DNA of 64,000 bases from Diphasiastrum complanatum (GCA_029204225.1 CM055101.1:46613906-46677905), one strand, 5' to 3'; shown: positions 12,601 through 26,237, counted from the stretch's first letter. Notes: generated by a model not told the origin, from the sequence alone. Made by a program: numbers and translations.

Positions 12601-15600
12601 CCTTCGGACATCTTCCTCGATCTCCCTCCTGGCTTCGCCCTCCGCCATCTCATGACACCCTGTTGCTCGAAATGACCCTCACAGCCTCTCACAGCCTCTC
12701 AATGGCTCTCACTGGCTCTCTCACAGCCCCCCTCTCACAGCCTCTCACTCGGTCTGTCACACAGCCTCTCACAATGCCTCTCTCACAGCCTCCCACTGGC
12801 TCTCCCTCACAGCTTCTCACAATGCCTCTCACCCCCTCTCACTGGCTCTCTCACTGTCTCGTGAGTGCCTATTTAACCCCACAGCCTGTTTCCCAATTTG
12901 CTTTTGTTGATGATCCCATGTGCTACTGTACCTGCCCCTTGTGCTGATCCCCCACATGCTGCACTGCGATTGGGTCCATGGTCTGCTCCTCCACTGTGCC
13001 CATGTGACGGTGTACCTGTCCGGATGTATTGCTTCCCCACATGCTGCACTCCGATTGGGTCCATGGTCTGCTCCTCCACAGTGCCCATGTGCTACTGTAC
13101 CTGCCCCATGTGCTGATCCCCCACATGCTGCACTCCGATTGGGTCCGCTCTCCCACAGTGCCCCCAGTACAGTCCCCCTGTACAGTGACATCTTAGTTTT
13201 TACCTAGTTTTAGCCTGTTAAAAGGGTTTTTTTTTAAAAAAAAAAAAATAAAAAACATTATTTTTGTGGTGCCGCCCTGGTACCGCTGGTTTGAGGGCGG
13301 CACCATAACCGCGGTACCACCATTATGGTACCGCGGTACCATAATGGCGGTACCACGTGCCACTATGGTCAAGGTATTAACACTGCTGATTTGTGAATCA
13401 CTCACTTATCTTCGTATTGGTTCTATGCTCCAGACTTTATTACTACATGGTATTTGTGGGTTAAATCTACTTTATGGCATATATCTATGAATATCTATTT
13501 GCTTTCTGGTATTAGTGGTATGTTTATCTACTTTGCAATATTTCTACTTGTGCTCTTGGTTCTCCATGAAATTTTTTCTCAGATGACATTATTGGTTCGT
13601 ACTTCCTAAAGCTATAATACATTCGAGTAAAAGTATAGTTTAAATTTCAAACTAACAGAAATATTTTGTAAACTGATAGATTATGGAAGTAACCATAAAC
13701 GAGTTAAACCCAATACAAATTTACCTTCTACTATATCTACTTTTATATAGTAGAAGGTAAATATAGTATTTACCTTATACTATATAAAAGTAAATATAGT
13801 ATAAGGTTGGGCGCGGACGCGCGTCCGCGTCCGTGTTTGGACGCGGACGCCTCAGGGGTGCGTGCGGGTCCAGACGCGTCCGGCATTTTTTAAATCACTC
13901 CCCTCCCCTCACGGTCCCACATCCCCAAAATGAAATAAAAACAATTTTCCTCCCCCTACCCGCCCCCTGGAATTAATTATCAGAGAGTGTCTGGCACATA
14001 CCTGCCCCCTCCTGTTAAAAAAAAGGAAAAAGGTACCTAAAAAAATTCACAAAAAAATTTGCAACAAACCTAACCACTGCCCATGCCTCCCATAACTGAG
14101 ATACCACAGAATCGGGCCAAAAATTACATAGAAAGAGTCCGCCACATACGGCTGGACCTTATTTAGGCTTTACATTACTAGGGCGCCGAAGAGCCAACAG
14201 ACTCGTTGTCCCGGTCAGGTGCATTATTCTGTCGCTCTGCCTCCTGGCTGGCCCAACGACGAAGGACCCTTTCCCTGACCATGGCCAGTTGTTCTGCAGT
14301 GAAGTTAATTCCAATCCGTTGTGCTTGCTCGCCCTCGCGAGCGGGGGTAGGGGGGAGCAGGTCCGAGAGTCGCAGGGCACGGGGCTGCAGCTCCGGGAGT
14401 CGCGTCATTATCTCTCGCTGGCTCTCGTGAAATTCTGCTTCTTGCTTCCGATGCCGTTCGTTGTGCCGGCGGACATCTTCCAAGAGCTTCGCCCTCTGCG
14501 CACAAAGAAGACTGTCAAGCCATATACCACGATGGAAATAAATTGTGAAAAACAAAAAAGAAACCTAAATTGCATGCAAACACCTCATCTTCATCCCCCC
14601 CCCCCCGCTGCTGTCACCTCATCTTCATCCCCCCTCATGACTGCTTCATCCCCCCCCCCCCCCCCCCGTGACCTCCTCCTGCCTCATCCCAACTCCCTCT
14701 CGCAGCTACCTCGCCCCCCTCGCTGTCACAACCTCCCCTTGTCCTGTCACGACCCCCCCCGGCCCTGTCATAACCTCCCCCTGCGCTGTCACGACCCCCC
14801 TCTGCACTGCAGATGACACCCCCCTGCTGCCCTCGCTACCACTGGTGATACTGCCCTCGCTACCACTGATGATATCCCACTACTCGCTGCCCTCGCTACT
14901 GCTGTGGACACCCCCCTTGCTGCCCTCGCTACTGATGCTGACCCCCTCCTTGCTGATGAGACCTCCATCCTCTCTGATGTTGCCACCTCCATTCTTGATG
15001 GTGCTGTCATCTCAACAATACCTGCCGTTGCCGTGGCACCCCCTTCCACCTCATCTTTCGGTTCGTCCTCTTCTTCTTCTTCTTCCTTCACTATTGCCCC
15101 CCCTCCTCTCTCTCATCCTCTTCTTCCTCCACATCATCGTCACACACACACACACACAGCCCCTCCATTTCCAACCCCCATTCTCTACACTCCCTCCAAA
15201 TCAACGGAACTCTTTTCCTCTTGGGAAGCTGACCAAATGCGAGCAGATTTCCGATTCTTGAGGCAAGAACCTGCACAGATGAAAGAAGTCATGGTTTCCT
15301 TACCAAAGGAAAAGAACCTGTTGCAGTCCAAAGTCGCTTCATTGGAGCAAGTGATCAACACTAAGCAGGCCGCAACTTCGGAATCGACCACCACCATGAT
15401 ACGGGCGCTTGAGAATAAAATTGAGCAACATAAAGATTCATGGGCAGCAGTCTTGAAGAAAGGCACCACACGTAGCGCCCCCATTTCCTCAGTCATCTCA
15501 GCCACCATTCAGAAGAGCGGTCACGGGAGCAAAAGGCCCATAACATTAGGGTTTGCGGGATACCGGACACACAAGATGCCATTGCCGAAGCTATGAGATT

Positions 15601-18600
15601 TCTCGAGACCACTCTAGGACATATGACAGGTGGGCTAGATATAGCTTGGAGGACCACCAGAGATGCAGCTACACTCATTATCCGTTTCACTTCCCTGGAG
15701 AGTCGTCGAGATGCTTTGCGATGCAGAGCTAAGCTACGTGGCACGACTATCTATATGGATGACGACCTCACTTTTATCCAAGTGGAGGAGAGGCGTAAGG
15801 CCTTTCAGGCAGCCCGTGAGTCTGGCAGACGAGTCATTTATCAGGATGGACGAGTGCTCTTTCTTGATAGCGCGCCTAGCAGATCACAGTGCTAGGAATT
15901 TGGGGTGCCCAGGGGTGGGAGCACCCCGGGGCCCCATCCACACCACCTTTGGATTGGAGTGTGGAATTGTGCTGGCATGCACTCATCTTCTACGGCAGGG
16001 GATCTTGTTTATTTTATTACAGGCAGAGACATATTATTCTTCATGGAGACACACGAGAGCCTGGAGCGCGGACTTCCCTCTTTTCTTGGATATAGATGGG
16101 ACTCAGTATTTCGACGAGCGACTAGGTCTGCCAGTGGCCGTGGTTCAGGTGGGGTCGCCTGTTTATATAGAGAGACTCTCCATCTGAGTATTGACTTCAT
16201 CCGAGATGACGAGCAGGCCCGCTACATATGGACTCGCATCGTGGGTCAGGATATTGGTTTGGATAGCGATCTTTTTAACTATCTCATGGGGTCACCATCC
16301 TTTATACCCACAGTCTCTGACTTCCACGTCTCTCCCACCACCCTTTCTGATCACTCATTTCTCTCCTTTGATATTGGCCACCTTCCACCCACTCATTCAT
16401 CTACACCATCCACGCTTACCCGCGCACCCACATACATATTTGATCTCACTTACATGCCTTTGTTCCGTCAGTCCTTGGCTTCACTTTTTACATTCCTTTC
16501 CTCATGACAGTCCAATCGACACCCAGGCTGCTTTCCTCACCACCTCTCTCCACACGGCTGCATCACTAACCTCCCCACAAAACCCCATCCCAAAAAGACT
16601 CGCCGCACACCTCGACCATTGCACCCTCCATGGTACGATACCGATGCTGTTCCCTTCATCAATCAGTAACCTATTCACGTATCCATGCCCCACATTTGCT
16701 TCGATCTTCCAGACGCTCCTACCGTCGTGTTCTCTGTCGTAAGAAGTGTTCCTATGACGATTCTGAAGGGAAACGTCTTATTGACCTTCTTTTCAATTCT
16801 TCTTCGGGCGCTTTTTGGCGTGAGTTCATCCCTCGCTCTCCACCACCTCTCCTGGAAGACCTTCGCATTTGGACCGATTATGCTACCAGCCTGTATACCG
16901 TCCCTACCGACTCGCCGATCTCTATATCTCCACGACCATCTGAGTTCTCCTTCTTCACCTTTGACATGGTACTTGCAGCCATTAAGAAGATGAAGTCCCA
17001 CAAGGCCAGAGATATTGAAGACCTTGAATTTGAGCTCCTTTCCCATGCCTCTGACTTACTTGCCCCCACCATAGCCACCCTTCTTAATTCCGCAGTTGTT
17101 TCCGGTTTCCCTTCATCCTGGTGCACTAACATTATCCACCCCATCCATAAGAATGGTGACCCCATGATTTCGAGTAACTACCACATCATCATGATTGGAC
17201 ACGTCCTGGCGAAACTATATGGTACTATCCTACAGTCGGTTGTGAGCACAGAGGCGGAGACTAGGAAATCACATGCCATGGGTCAGGCAGGTTTTCGAGC
17301 CCACTACTCTACTGTAGACCACATCTTCACATTGCGGGCACTTATTGAGGAAGCTAAGCACAGGAGAGAGAGAGTTTACTGTTGTTTTGTGGACTTCAGG
17401 AAAGCCTTTGATTCCGTTCCTCGCTCATTGCTCATCCAGAGACTCCGAGACCTTGGCTTCTCCACCGAGATCGTTCTTGCTGTAATGGCACTTTATGAGC
17501 GTGTCATGGGATGTTTCCGGCATAGCAGTGGCATATCCGATCACATTTGGAGCACTATTGGGGTGAAGTAGGGTTGTTCCCTCTTACCAGTCCTCTTTGG
17601 CCTGTACATTGATGAGTTGGAGCGAGTCATTACACAGTGTGGCGGTGCTGGTTGCCAGCTTGGGGACATCTTGATTGCTATCCTCCTTTATGCCGATGAT
17701 GTGGTATTGGTCTCACCGACCAGAGAGGGTCTCCGCGACAGTTGGACTGCCTACGTGAGTTCTGTACCAGATGGGGCCTAGGGGTGAACATTGGGAAGAC
17801 CAAGGTTATGGTCTTCAACACTTCACGAGCATTCATGTAGCAACAAGAGCTTACTTTGGGTGGACAGGTTTTAGAGGTGGTCCCTTCCTACACATACCTG
17901 GGGATCCTCTTCTTAGGTCCTATGTTTAGCATGAGACAGGCCGCCACCACTCGACTGGGGAAGGGGCATGCCTCCCTTGTTCAGATAGAGCGATTTTGTT
18001 TCCGGAAGTCCATCCATGATGCTCGCAGTAAGTGTCACCTCTTTGATACCATTGTCACCCCTACGCCTCTATATGCGGCAGAGACATGGTGTACAGGTCT
18101 CCCCTCCTCATATTGGGCCAGTCTTTCACGATTACAGACCACCATGCTAGCCCGGCTGATTCGAGCGAAACCTTTTGTTCCACATGAGATTCTCTTGGCT
18201 GAGTTTGCAATTCCACCTTTACAGATCGAGACAACTCTTCAGCTCATCACTTATATACAGAGGATACAGGCGTTACCAGAGATAGACAGACGATACACAC
18301 AGGTTGCACTACTCTCTTCACAACATCTTCATGATCAGGGCTACAGGTTATCATGGTTCTCTCAGGCATCTCACCTCCTACATGATTCATTTGGTATCTC
18401 CATCACAGAGCTACCCTCAGGCACCCACCAGTATATCAGACGATTCCTCTATCGCACATACCTAGAGCGGACTTGGCATAATCAGTTAGGGGTTAAGCCA
18501 GCTTTCTACCAGACCCATTTCTTGGAGCTGGATACATCAGGGGCCTCGGTTATGCCACGCTACTTGGATTCGGGACTATCACATTGCCTCAGATTCACAC

Positions 18601-20831
18601 TGGGACAACTTAGGGTGTCTTCTCATCAGCTAGGTATTGAGACTGGGAGATTTCATGGTATTCCCACAGAGGAGCGGATTTGCCAGTTATGCTCTCTAGG
18701 TGAGGTGGAGTCTGAGGAGCACTTTATCTTCCGATGCCCTGTATACTATGAGATCAGAGGGCGGTATCACTGCCTGTTTCGAGACATGCCTACCACTCTA
18801 TGCTCTCTCGTGGCCTATGAGGACCCACGATGTGTCGCTTTGATGATACGTGAGATGTTCATACTACAGAGAGGTTTATACGGGACACCACAACATTCTA
18901 CCTCACAGCGAGACTCCGAGATGTGGGTTTCTCTACAGATATTATCCTAGCTGTCATGGCTCTCTATGGGAGGGTTTTGGGTTGCTTCCGTCATGGTAGT
19001 GGCATATCTGAGCAGATCTGGAGCACTATTGGGGTTAAGCAGGGATGCTCTCTCTCACCAGTTCTCTTTGGATTATATGTTGACGAGCTAGAGCAGGTCA
19101 TCTCTCAATGCGGTGGGGACAGTTGTCGGCTTGGGGACATTTTGATTGCCATCCTTCTCTATGGGGATGATGTGGTACTAGTCTCCCCTACCAGAGAGGG
19201 ATTACAGAGACAGTTGGACTGTTTACACACCTTTTGCACTCAGTGGGGTCTAGGGGTGAATCTCTCAAAGACCAGAGTTATGGTCTTCAATACCTCTCGG
19301 GCCTTCATGCAGCGCCAGGAGCTTACCTTTGTCGGACAGCCCCTAGAGGTGGTCTCTTCATACACTTACCTGGGTGTGCTCTTTCTTCTCTGGTCCTACC
19401 TTCAGTATGAGACAGGCGACTACTTCTAGACTTGGGAAGGGCCACTCTTCCCTAGTCCAGCTGGAGAGACTCTGCTTCCGTAAGTCTATTCGAGATGCCC
19501 CGAGTATGAAGACTGTTTGACACCATCGTCACCCCCTCAGCATTGTATGCGACAGAGATATGGTGTACAGGACTATCATCCTCACATTGGTCCAGCATTT
19601 CACGCCTACAGACCACCATGTTAGCTCGCATGATTTGAGCGAAGCCTTCGGTTCCACATGAGATCATCCTTGCGGAGTTTGCCACCCCCCCTATTCAGAT
19701 TGAGGTAGCCTCTAGCTCATCATGTACATCCAGAGAGCTCAGGCACTTCCTGATACAGAGAAGCGGTATACGGGATTGCACTCATGTCCTCTCATCACAT
19801 TCAGACTCAGGGATACAGGCTGTCATGGTTCCCTCAGGCATCACACTTTCTCATGGAAGTATTTGGTATCACTATCACTGATCTCCCTTTGGGTACACAC
19901 CAGTATATTAGATGTTTTTTATATTGGGCATATCTCGACTGTACTTGGCGACATTAGCTGGGGGTTAAGCCTGACTACTACCGGACTCACTTTTTGGAGC
20001 AGGATGCCACTGGTCTTCCAGTTTTACCTCGCTATTTGTCCTCTGGGCTATCACACGGTCTCTGTTTCACTTTGGGACAGTTTAGAGTCTCCTCCCATCA
20101 GCTGGCTATTGAGACAGGTAGATTCTAGGGTACACCACGAGAGGAGAGACTATGCCTGCTATCTCCCCCTTCAGATGCCCCATATATTATGAGATTAGAG
20201 GGAGATATCACTGTCTATTCCGTGACATGCCTACTACACTTAGAGCACTGATTGGTTATGAGGACTCTCGTTGTGTTGCACTTATGCTACGAGAGATGGT
20301 CTTGCTGCGCCAAGATATGTACCAGTCAGCTAACCAGCCACATCCTAGCTCTCAGGCTCAGATTACATCCTTCTTCACCAGGAGATGGACACGGTCTGAT
20401 GACGATGACGATGACACACCACCTCACCGATGTCAGAGACAGTGTATCACTCATAGTCATGCTGTAGTTTGCACTTCACGCCATGTTATGAGAGCACACA
20501 GTTTTCACCCTCCTAGACGACGTCAGCGACGGTCCATGTTACCTCATGTTGCAGCTTGTATCACATCTTTCTTCAGCAACAACACTACATGATATTACTC
20601 TACTCCTGGCAGCTATATGTACAGTTGGCAATTTGTAATTTATAGTTATGTTGTTCATTTCTCTTTTATGCATAGTTTTTTCTTGGAGACGTTTATATAT
20701 GCTCCCACGGTTTTCACATACTTGACATGTACTCCATTTGGTCTTATATGCCTTTTGGCATGGAAAAGACATTAATAAAGCTTTCTTTCTTTTTCTCTGT
20801 GTCCCTCCCTCCCTATACCCTATACCCTAAA

Positions 20832-20886
<55 letters not shown>

Positions 20887-23800
20887 GATGGCTGCTGCTG
20901 CTGCCTCGCGATGGTGATGGCTGCTGCTGCTGCCCTGTCCTAGCTCGCCCTACCCTGGACTACCCCCCTCGCTCCCCCCCCCCCCCCTCTCTTCTCTCGC
21001 CCTCCTCTCCCACCTCCATGGCTCGTAGAACCAGCGGGAGCCCTTGTTCCCCCGCTCCTCCCCGACCCCCCCCATCATCCTTTTCCCCACCCCCATCCAC
21101 ACCTACTGTCGCTCCACCCCCCTCTGCTTCACCTACTGCTCCCCCCCCCCTCCGCTCCACCTGTTGCTTCGGCTACCTCCTCCGCTCCACCTGTTGCTTC
21201 GCTCCCCTCCTCCGCTCCACCTCCCTCCGCTCCATCTGCTGCCCACCCATCCTCCGCTCCATCTCCCTCCGCTCCGTCTGATGCCCACCAACACCATCCT
21301 CTGTCCACTGTCCACCAGCTGCCCTCCTCAGTTCCACCCACTACCCTGCCCACCCCTTCTTTCGCTCCACCTATTGCCCACTCGCCCTCCTCTGATCTAC
21401 CTAATGCCCTGCCCTACCCATCTGTTGCTCCGCCCTCCTCCTCCGCCCCACCTGCTGCCCTGTCCTGCCCACCTGCTGCCCCTTCTCTCCACTCCCCCTC
21501 CACATGCCGTCCTGCTACTGAGCAACAGGTCCCTCCTGCTGCGCAACAGACACCTGCCCCCACTGCTACGCAACAACAATCCCACTCGAACCCTCCCTCA
21601 TCCCCTGTCCCTTCGACTCCCATCTCTACCAACGCTGCTCCAGACACCCCCTTTCTGTCTCATGCCGACTACACCTCCTCCAAATCCTTCGAGAATTTTC
21701 TAGCCTACCAAGTGAAAGAATTGCAAACAGATGTGCAAACTCTGAAACTAGAAATCATCCACCTACGCACAGAGAACCAACAGCTCTGGACAGAAATGGA
21801 AAATAAATATGCTTCCCAGCCGGAAGAAGAGACAAAGATGAAGATTCAAGATCTGGAACAACGACTGAACCAACACAAAGAATCGACGAACACATGGGCT
21901 TCTATCATCACCAGGAACAAAGCTACCAGTCCACCTTGGACAGCCGATGACAGAAGTAAGTCTCCCCCTTTTTCATCATCATTTCCGCTACTCTTACGGA
22001 AGAGAAACTTCGAGATTCCAAGGCTCTCAATATTAGGGTGCGAGGCATAGTGGACACCCAAAATGCCGTTGACGAAGCAAAAAGATTTTTATGCACTACC
22101 CTAGGACACAATGTAGATGGTTTGGATACAGCATGGCGTACTAGGAAAGACACCACTACCTTGGTCCTCCGCTTCACGTCACATACATATCGTAAGGCAA
22201 CCTTGCGGAAAAGAACCAAATTGAGAGACACCAAAATCTTCATGGATGATGACCTTACCTATATCCAAGTTGAAGAGAGACGCCAAGCACTCCAAACCGC
22301 CAAAGCGACCGGAAGACGAGCAATCTATCGTGATGGAGTTGTTCGGTACCTTGATGGTCCTGCATCCGGAAACAACCTATAGGAAATTGGGGTCCCCGGG
22401 CATGGGAGCATCCCGGGACCCCCTCCACACCACCTACATCTTGGAATATGGAACTGTAATGGCATACACTCATCATCCACGGCTGGAGATCTTACCGACT
22501 TCATCACAGGCAGAGATATATTATTTTTTATGGAGACACATGAGAGCCCAGAGAGAGGACTACCCACATTTGCAGGTTACAGATGGAATTCAGTTTATAG
22601 GACAGAGACTCGATCAGCGAGTGGCAGAGGTTCAGGTGGAGTTGCATGTCTTTATCGAGAGTCACTACAACCAGTTATAGAGTTTCTCCGACATGATGCA
22701 CAGGCACGATACATATGGGCTCATATCACTGGGCGAGCTATCGGTTTGGATAGGGATCTCTTCATTGTTGCCTGCTACTTCCCTCCAGAGTCGTCCTCCT
22801 TTGCAGACGGCTCTGGCTCTCCTTATACTGATCTCTCCGCTGACATTGTCAGATTTACAGATCGGGGTTATGTCCTTCTCACTGGCGACTTTAATGCCAG
22901 GACTGCTACCAGACAGGTGGATTTCCACGACACTGATGACATATTACGTACACGAGCTATTTATTGTGAGGACATTGGCATCACTAGGAGCTCAGAGGAT
23001 TTGATGGGCCCTATCACGAGTTATGGAGAGTACCTTCTACAGATGGGTGAAGCTCATGAGCTGGCCATTCACAATGGCTTGGCTTGCTGGCCACATTCTA
23101 GCAGATTCACTTGCCATCCACATAGCGGAGGACACAGTGTTGTCGACTATCTCATGGGGTCACCAACTTTTATCCCACTTATATCTGATTTCCACATTCT
23201 TCCCACTACCCTTTCCGATCACTCCCTATCTTTCAGTATGGGCTCCATCCCGACTTCCCAACCACCCATTATTCCACCCATCTCTCGTGCACCCAAATAC
23301 ACCTTTGATCGCTCTCACATCAAGACATACCAGGACGCCGTCAGTTCATCTCTTTGTCATTTTCCCCACCACACGTCGTTGGAGACACAAGCTATCTTCC
23401 TTACCACGTCACTACATACCGCTGTAGCATTTTCCTTTCCCTCCAAACCACATCGACGCCCACCCAGTCCGTCACACCCTATCCGACCTCCCTGGTTTGA
23501 CGCCGAGTGTCGTATCCTCCATCTCCAAGTTACCAAAGCTAGATTGCATAATACACACCTTCTTCCTGCAACTCGTCGATCTTTCCATTATGCCCTCCGA
23601 CGGAAGAAACGGACGTATGAAACTCAAAAAGGGAAAAACTTAGTCGATTCCCTTTGTAGTTCCTCATCTGGTGCCTTCTGGAGAGAATTCATCCCCCGTG
23701 CCCCACCTCCTCCCCTCACTGACCTCCATACCTGGACTGCATATGCCACTACCTTATATACTGTACCCACGGACACACCCATCTCCATTTCTCCCCGACC

Positions 23801-26237
23801 GACTACTTTCACTTTCTTCACCCGGGACATGGTCTTGACCGCCATCACAAAACTGAAAACTTGTCGCACCCGTGACATTGACGACCTTGAATCCGAACTA
23901 TTAATCCATGCTGCAGATATACTTTCACCGATCCTAACCACTTTGCTTAATCAAGCAGTTGTCTCCGGCTTCCCTTCCTCCTGGTGCACCAACATCATCC
24001 ACCCCATTCATAAAACTGGTGACCCCATGGACACTTTGGAAACTATCGCACCATTATGATTGGACACATCATTGCTAAGTTATATGGCACCATCCTACAG
24101 TCAGCAGTCAGTTCTGAGGCAGAGTCTAGGAGATTACATGCATTGGGCCAGGCAGGTTTCAGAGCACACTACTCCACCACAGATCATATCTTCAGCCTTC
24201 GGGCCATTATTGAGGAGGCTAGACACAGAAGAGAACGGGTCTACTGTTGTTTTGTTGACTTCAGGAAAGCCTTCGACTCTGTTCCACGATCCCTTCTCAT
24301 TCAGCGTCTACGTGATCTTGGTTTTTCTACTGACATGATCTTAGCAGTGATAGCACTATATGAGAGAGTCCTTGGATGTTTTCGGAGTGATACCGGCATC
24401 TTAGACCACATCTGGAGCACTATTGGCGTGAAACAGGGTTGTTCTCTATCCCCAACCCTGTTTGGACTATATATTGACGAGCTTGAGAGAGTTATTGAGG
24501 GGATGCGGTGGCACAGGTTGCAGGCTTGGGAGCATCTTGATTGCTATACTTTTATATGCAGATGACGTGGTCCTCCTATCTTCTTCCAGAGAGGTATTAC
24601 AGTGACAGTTGGACAGCCTTCATGCCTTCTACAGTAGATGGGGATTGGGGGTTAACATATTGAAAACCAAAGCTATGGTTTTCAACACACGAGAGCTTTT
24701 ATGCAGCGCCAAGAACTCATCTTTGATAGGCAACCCTTGGAGGTCGTATATTCTTACACTTACCTTGGCGTGCTTTTTACAGGTCCTATCTTTGGCATGC
24801 GACAGACAGCCTCCGCCAGACTTGGTAAGGGTCACGCCTCCCTTGTCCAGTTAGAGCGCTTCTGTTTCAGACGGTTTATTCGGGATGCCTCGAGTAAATG
24901 TCAGCTTTTTGATACTCTCGTTACTCCCACAGCCCTATATGCAGTAGAGGTATGGTGTGCAGGTCTTACATCTTCGGATTGGGCCAGCATTTCACGACTG
25001 CAGGTTCTCATGCTATCTAGTATGATACGGGCTAAGCCATCTGTCCCACATCAGATTATCCTGACAGAGTTCGCGGTCCCTCCCATTCAGCTATCCGCCA
25101 ACTTTCAGCTTATGACGTTACCCACAAATGAGCAGAGATACACACAGACGGCACTTGCCTCATCGCGAGACCTTTATGATCAGGGGCATCGACTATCATG
25201 GTTTTCTCAGGCCTCCCGGATACTGGATACACTTGGGATTTCTATCACAGACCTTCCATCCGCCACCCATGAGTATATCAGACGCTTTCTCTATAGGGCA
25301 TACCTGAGCCGGACATGGCAGGGACAGCTCGGGGTCAAACCCGACTATTACAAGACACTTTCTGGAGCTAGACACAGTTGGGTTTCCAGTTTTACCACAC
25401 TATCTCACCTCAGGGCTATCTCATGGGCTCCGATTTATTCTGGGCCAGTTCCGAGTGTCCTCACACCAGTTGGCGATTGAGACTGGACGCTTCCAGGGTA
25501 CCCCACGTGAGGAGCGTTTTTGTTAGTTATGCTCATTATCTATGGTTGAGACAAAGGAGCATTTCCTTTTCACATGTCTAGCTTACTATGAGATTAGAGG
25601 ACGATATCATTGCCTTTTTCGTCAGACACCAGTTACATTACGATCCCTCATCTCATATGAGGACCCTAGATGTGTGGCACTTATGATACGTGAGATGTCC
25701 CTCCTGCGTCAGGACCTATGTCAGACAGCTCAGCACACCTATCCAGACTCACAGTCTCAGATTACATCCTTCTTCTCTCGCTGGAGATCATGCTCTGATG
25801 CAGACATGACTGACAGCGATTGCAACGACATTCCCAGACCTAGGATACAGAGACGACGCATCACCCAGCCTCAGGCGGTCACGAGAGTTACATGCCCTAC
25901 CAGACCTCTTACACAGAGACACACTATACATGCTCCTGTTCACAGGCGATGTCAGCGGGCTCCTGCACTTCCTCATGCTACAGCTCTCATTACATCCTTC
26001 TACAGCGCCAATACAGACCTGGCATCTTGACATGGACACATTTGACTACCGTGCACAAAGATTATCATTTATGTAGTTATCTTAACTTGTACTAGATGTT
26101 TCCTTTTTTTTCTTTATTGCAGTTTTTGGAGGCGTTGACACGCTCCACGGTTACCACATACTTGACATGTATTTCCTTAGTCTTATATGCCTTTTGGCAT
26201 GGAAAAGACATTAATAAAGTTCTCTTCTTCTTCTTCT

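Larger units (their letters stand above)
8622..13367 (+). mobile_element. hAT-superfamily DNA transposon, complete termini, 4746 bp
   Basis: The left end is CATAGTTCCCGCGGTACC and the right end, read on the opposite strand, is CATAGTGGCACGTGGTACC. These are imperfect terminal inverted repeats with identical first six bases, flanked by identical 8-bp duplications GTCAAGGT. The interior encodes a BED-finger/DUF659-type transposase on the + strand (broken by frameshifts), an unknown 108-residue ORF on the - strand and two tandem-repeat blocks. The ends carry repeated GCGGTACC palindromes. The element is a recognisable autonomous type but is now defective. Confidence 0.88.
14580..18905 (+). mobile_element. 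L1-like LINE copy A, defective
   Basis: The copy begins with a C-rich leader (poly-C runs at about 14590 and 14650) and continues through ORF1 and ORF2. It breaks off in the C-terminal tail of ORF2 at about 18890-18910, where sequence from the middle of another copy's reverse transcriptase begins. It therefore lacks its own 3' end. Confidence 0.75.
20887..26222 (+). mobile_element. L1-like LINE copy B, most complete copy
   Basis: It contains a C-rich 5' region, ORF1, ORF2 with full endonuclease, reverse transcriptase and C-terminal domains, and a 3' UTR with the TGCC-TTTT-GGCA hairpin. It ends in ATTAATAAAG followed by CTT/CT repeats. Several frameshifts make it inactive. Copies A and C are its close relatives. 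Confidence 0.85.
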
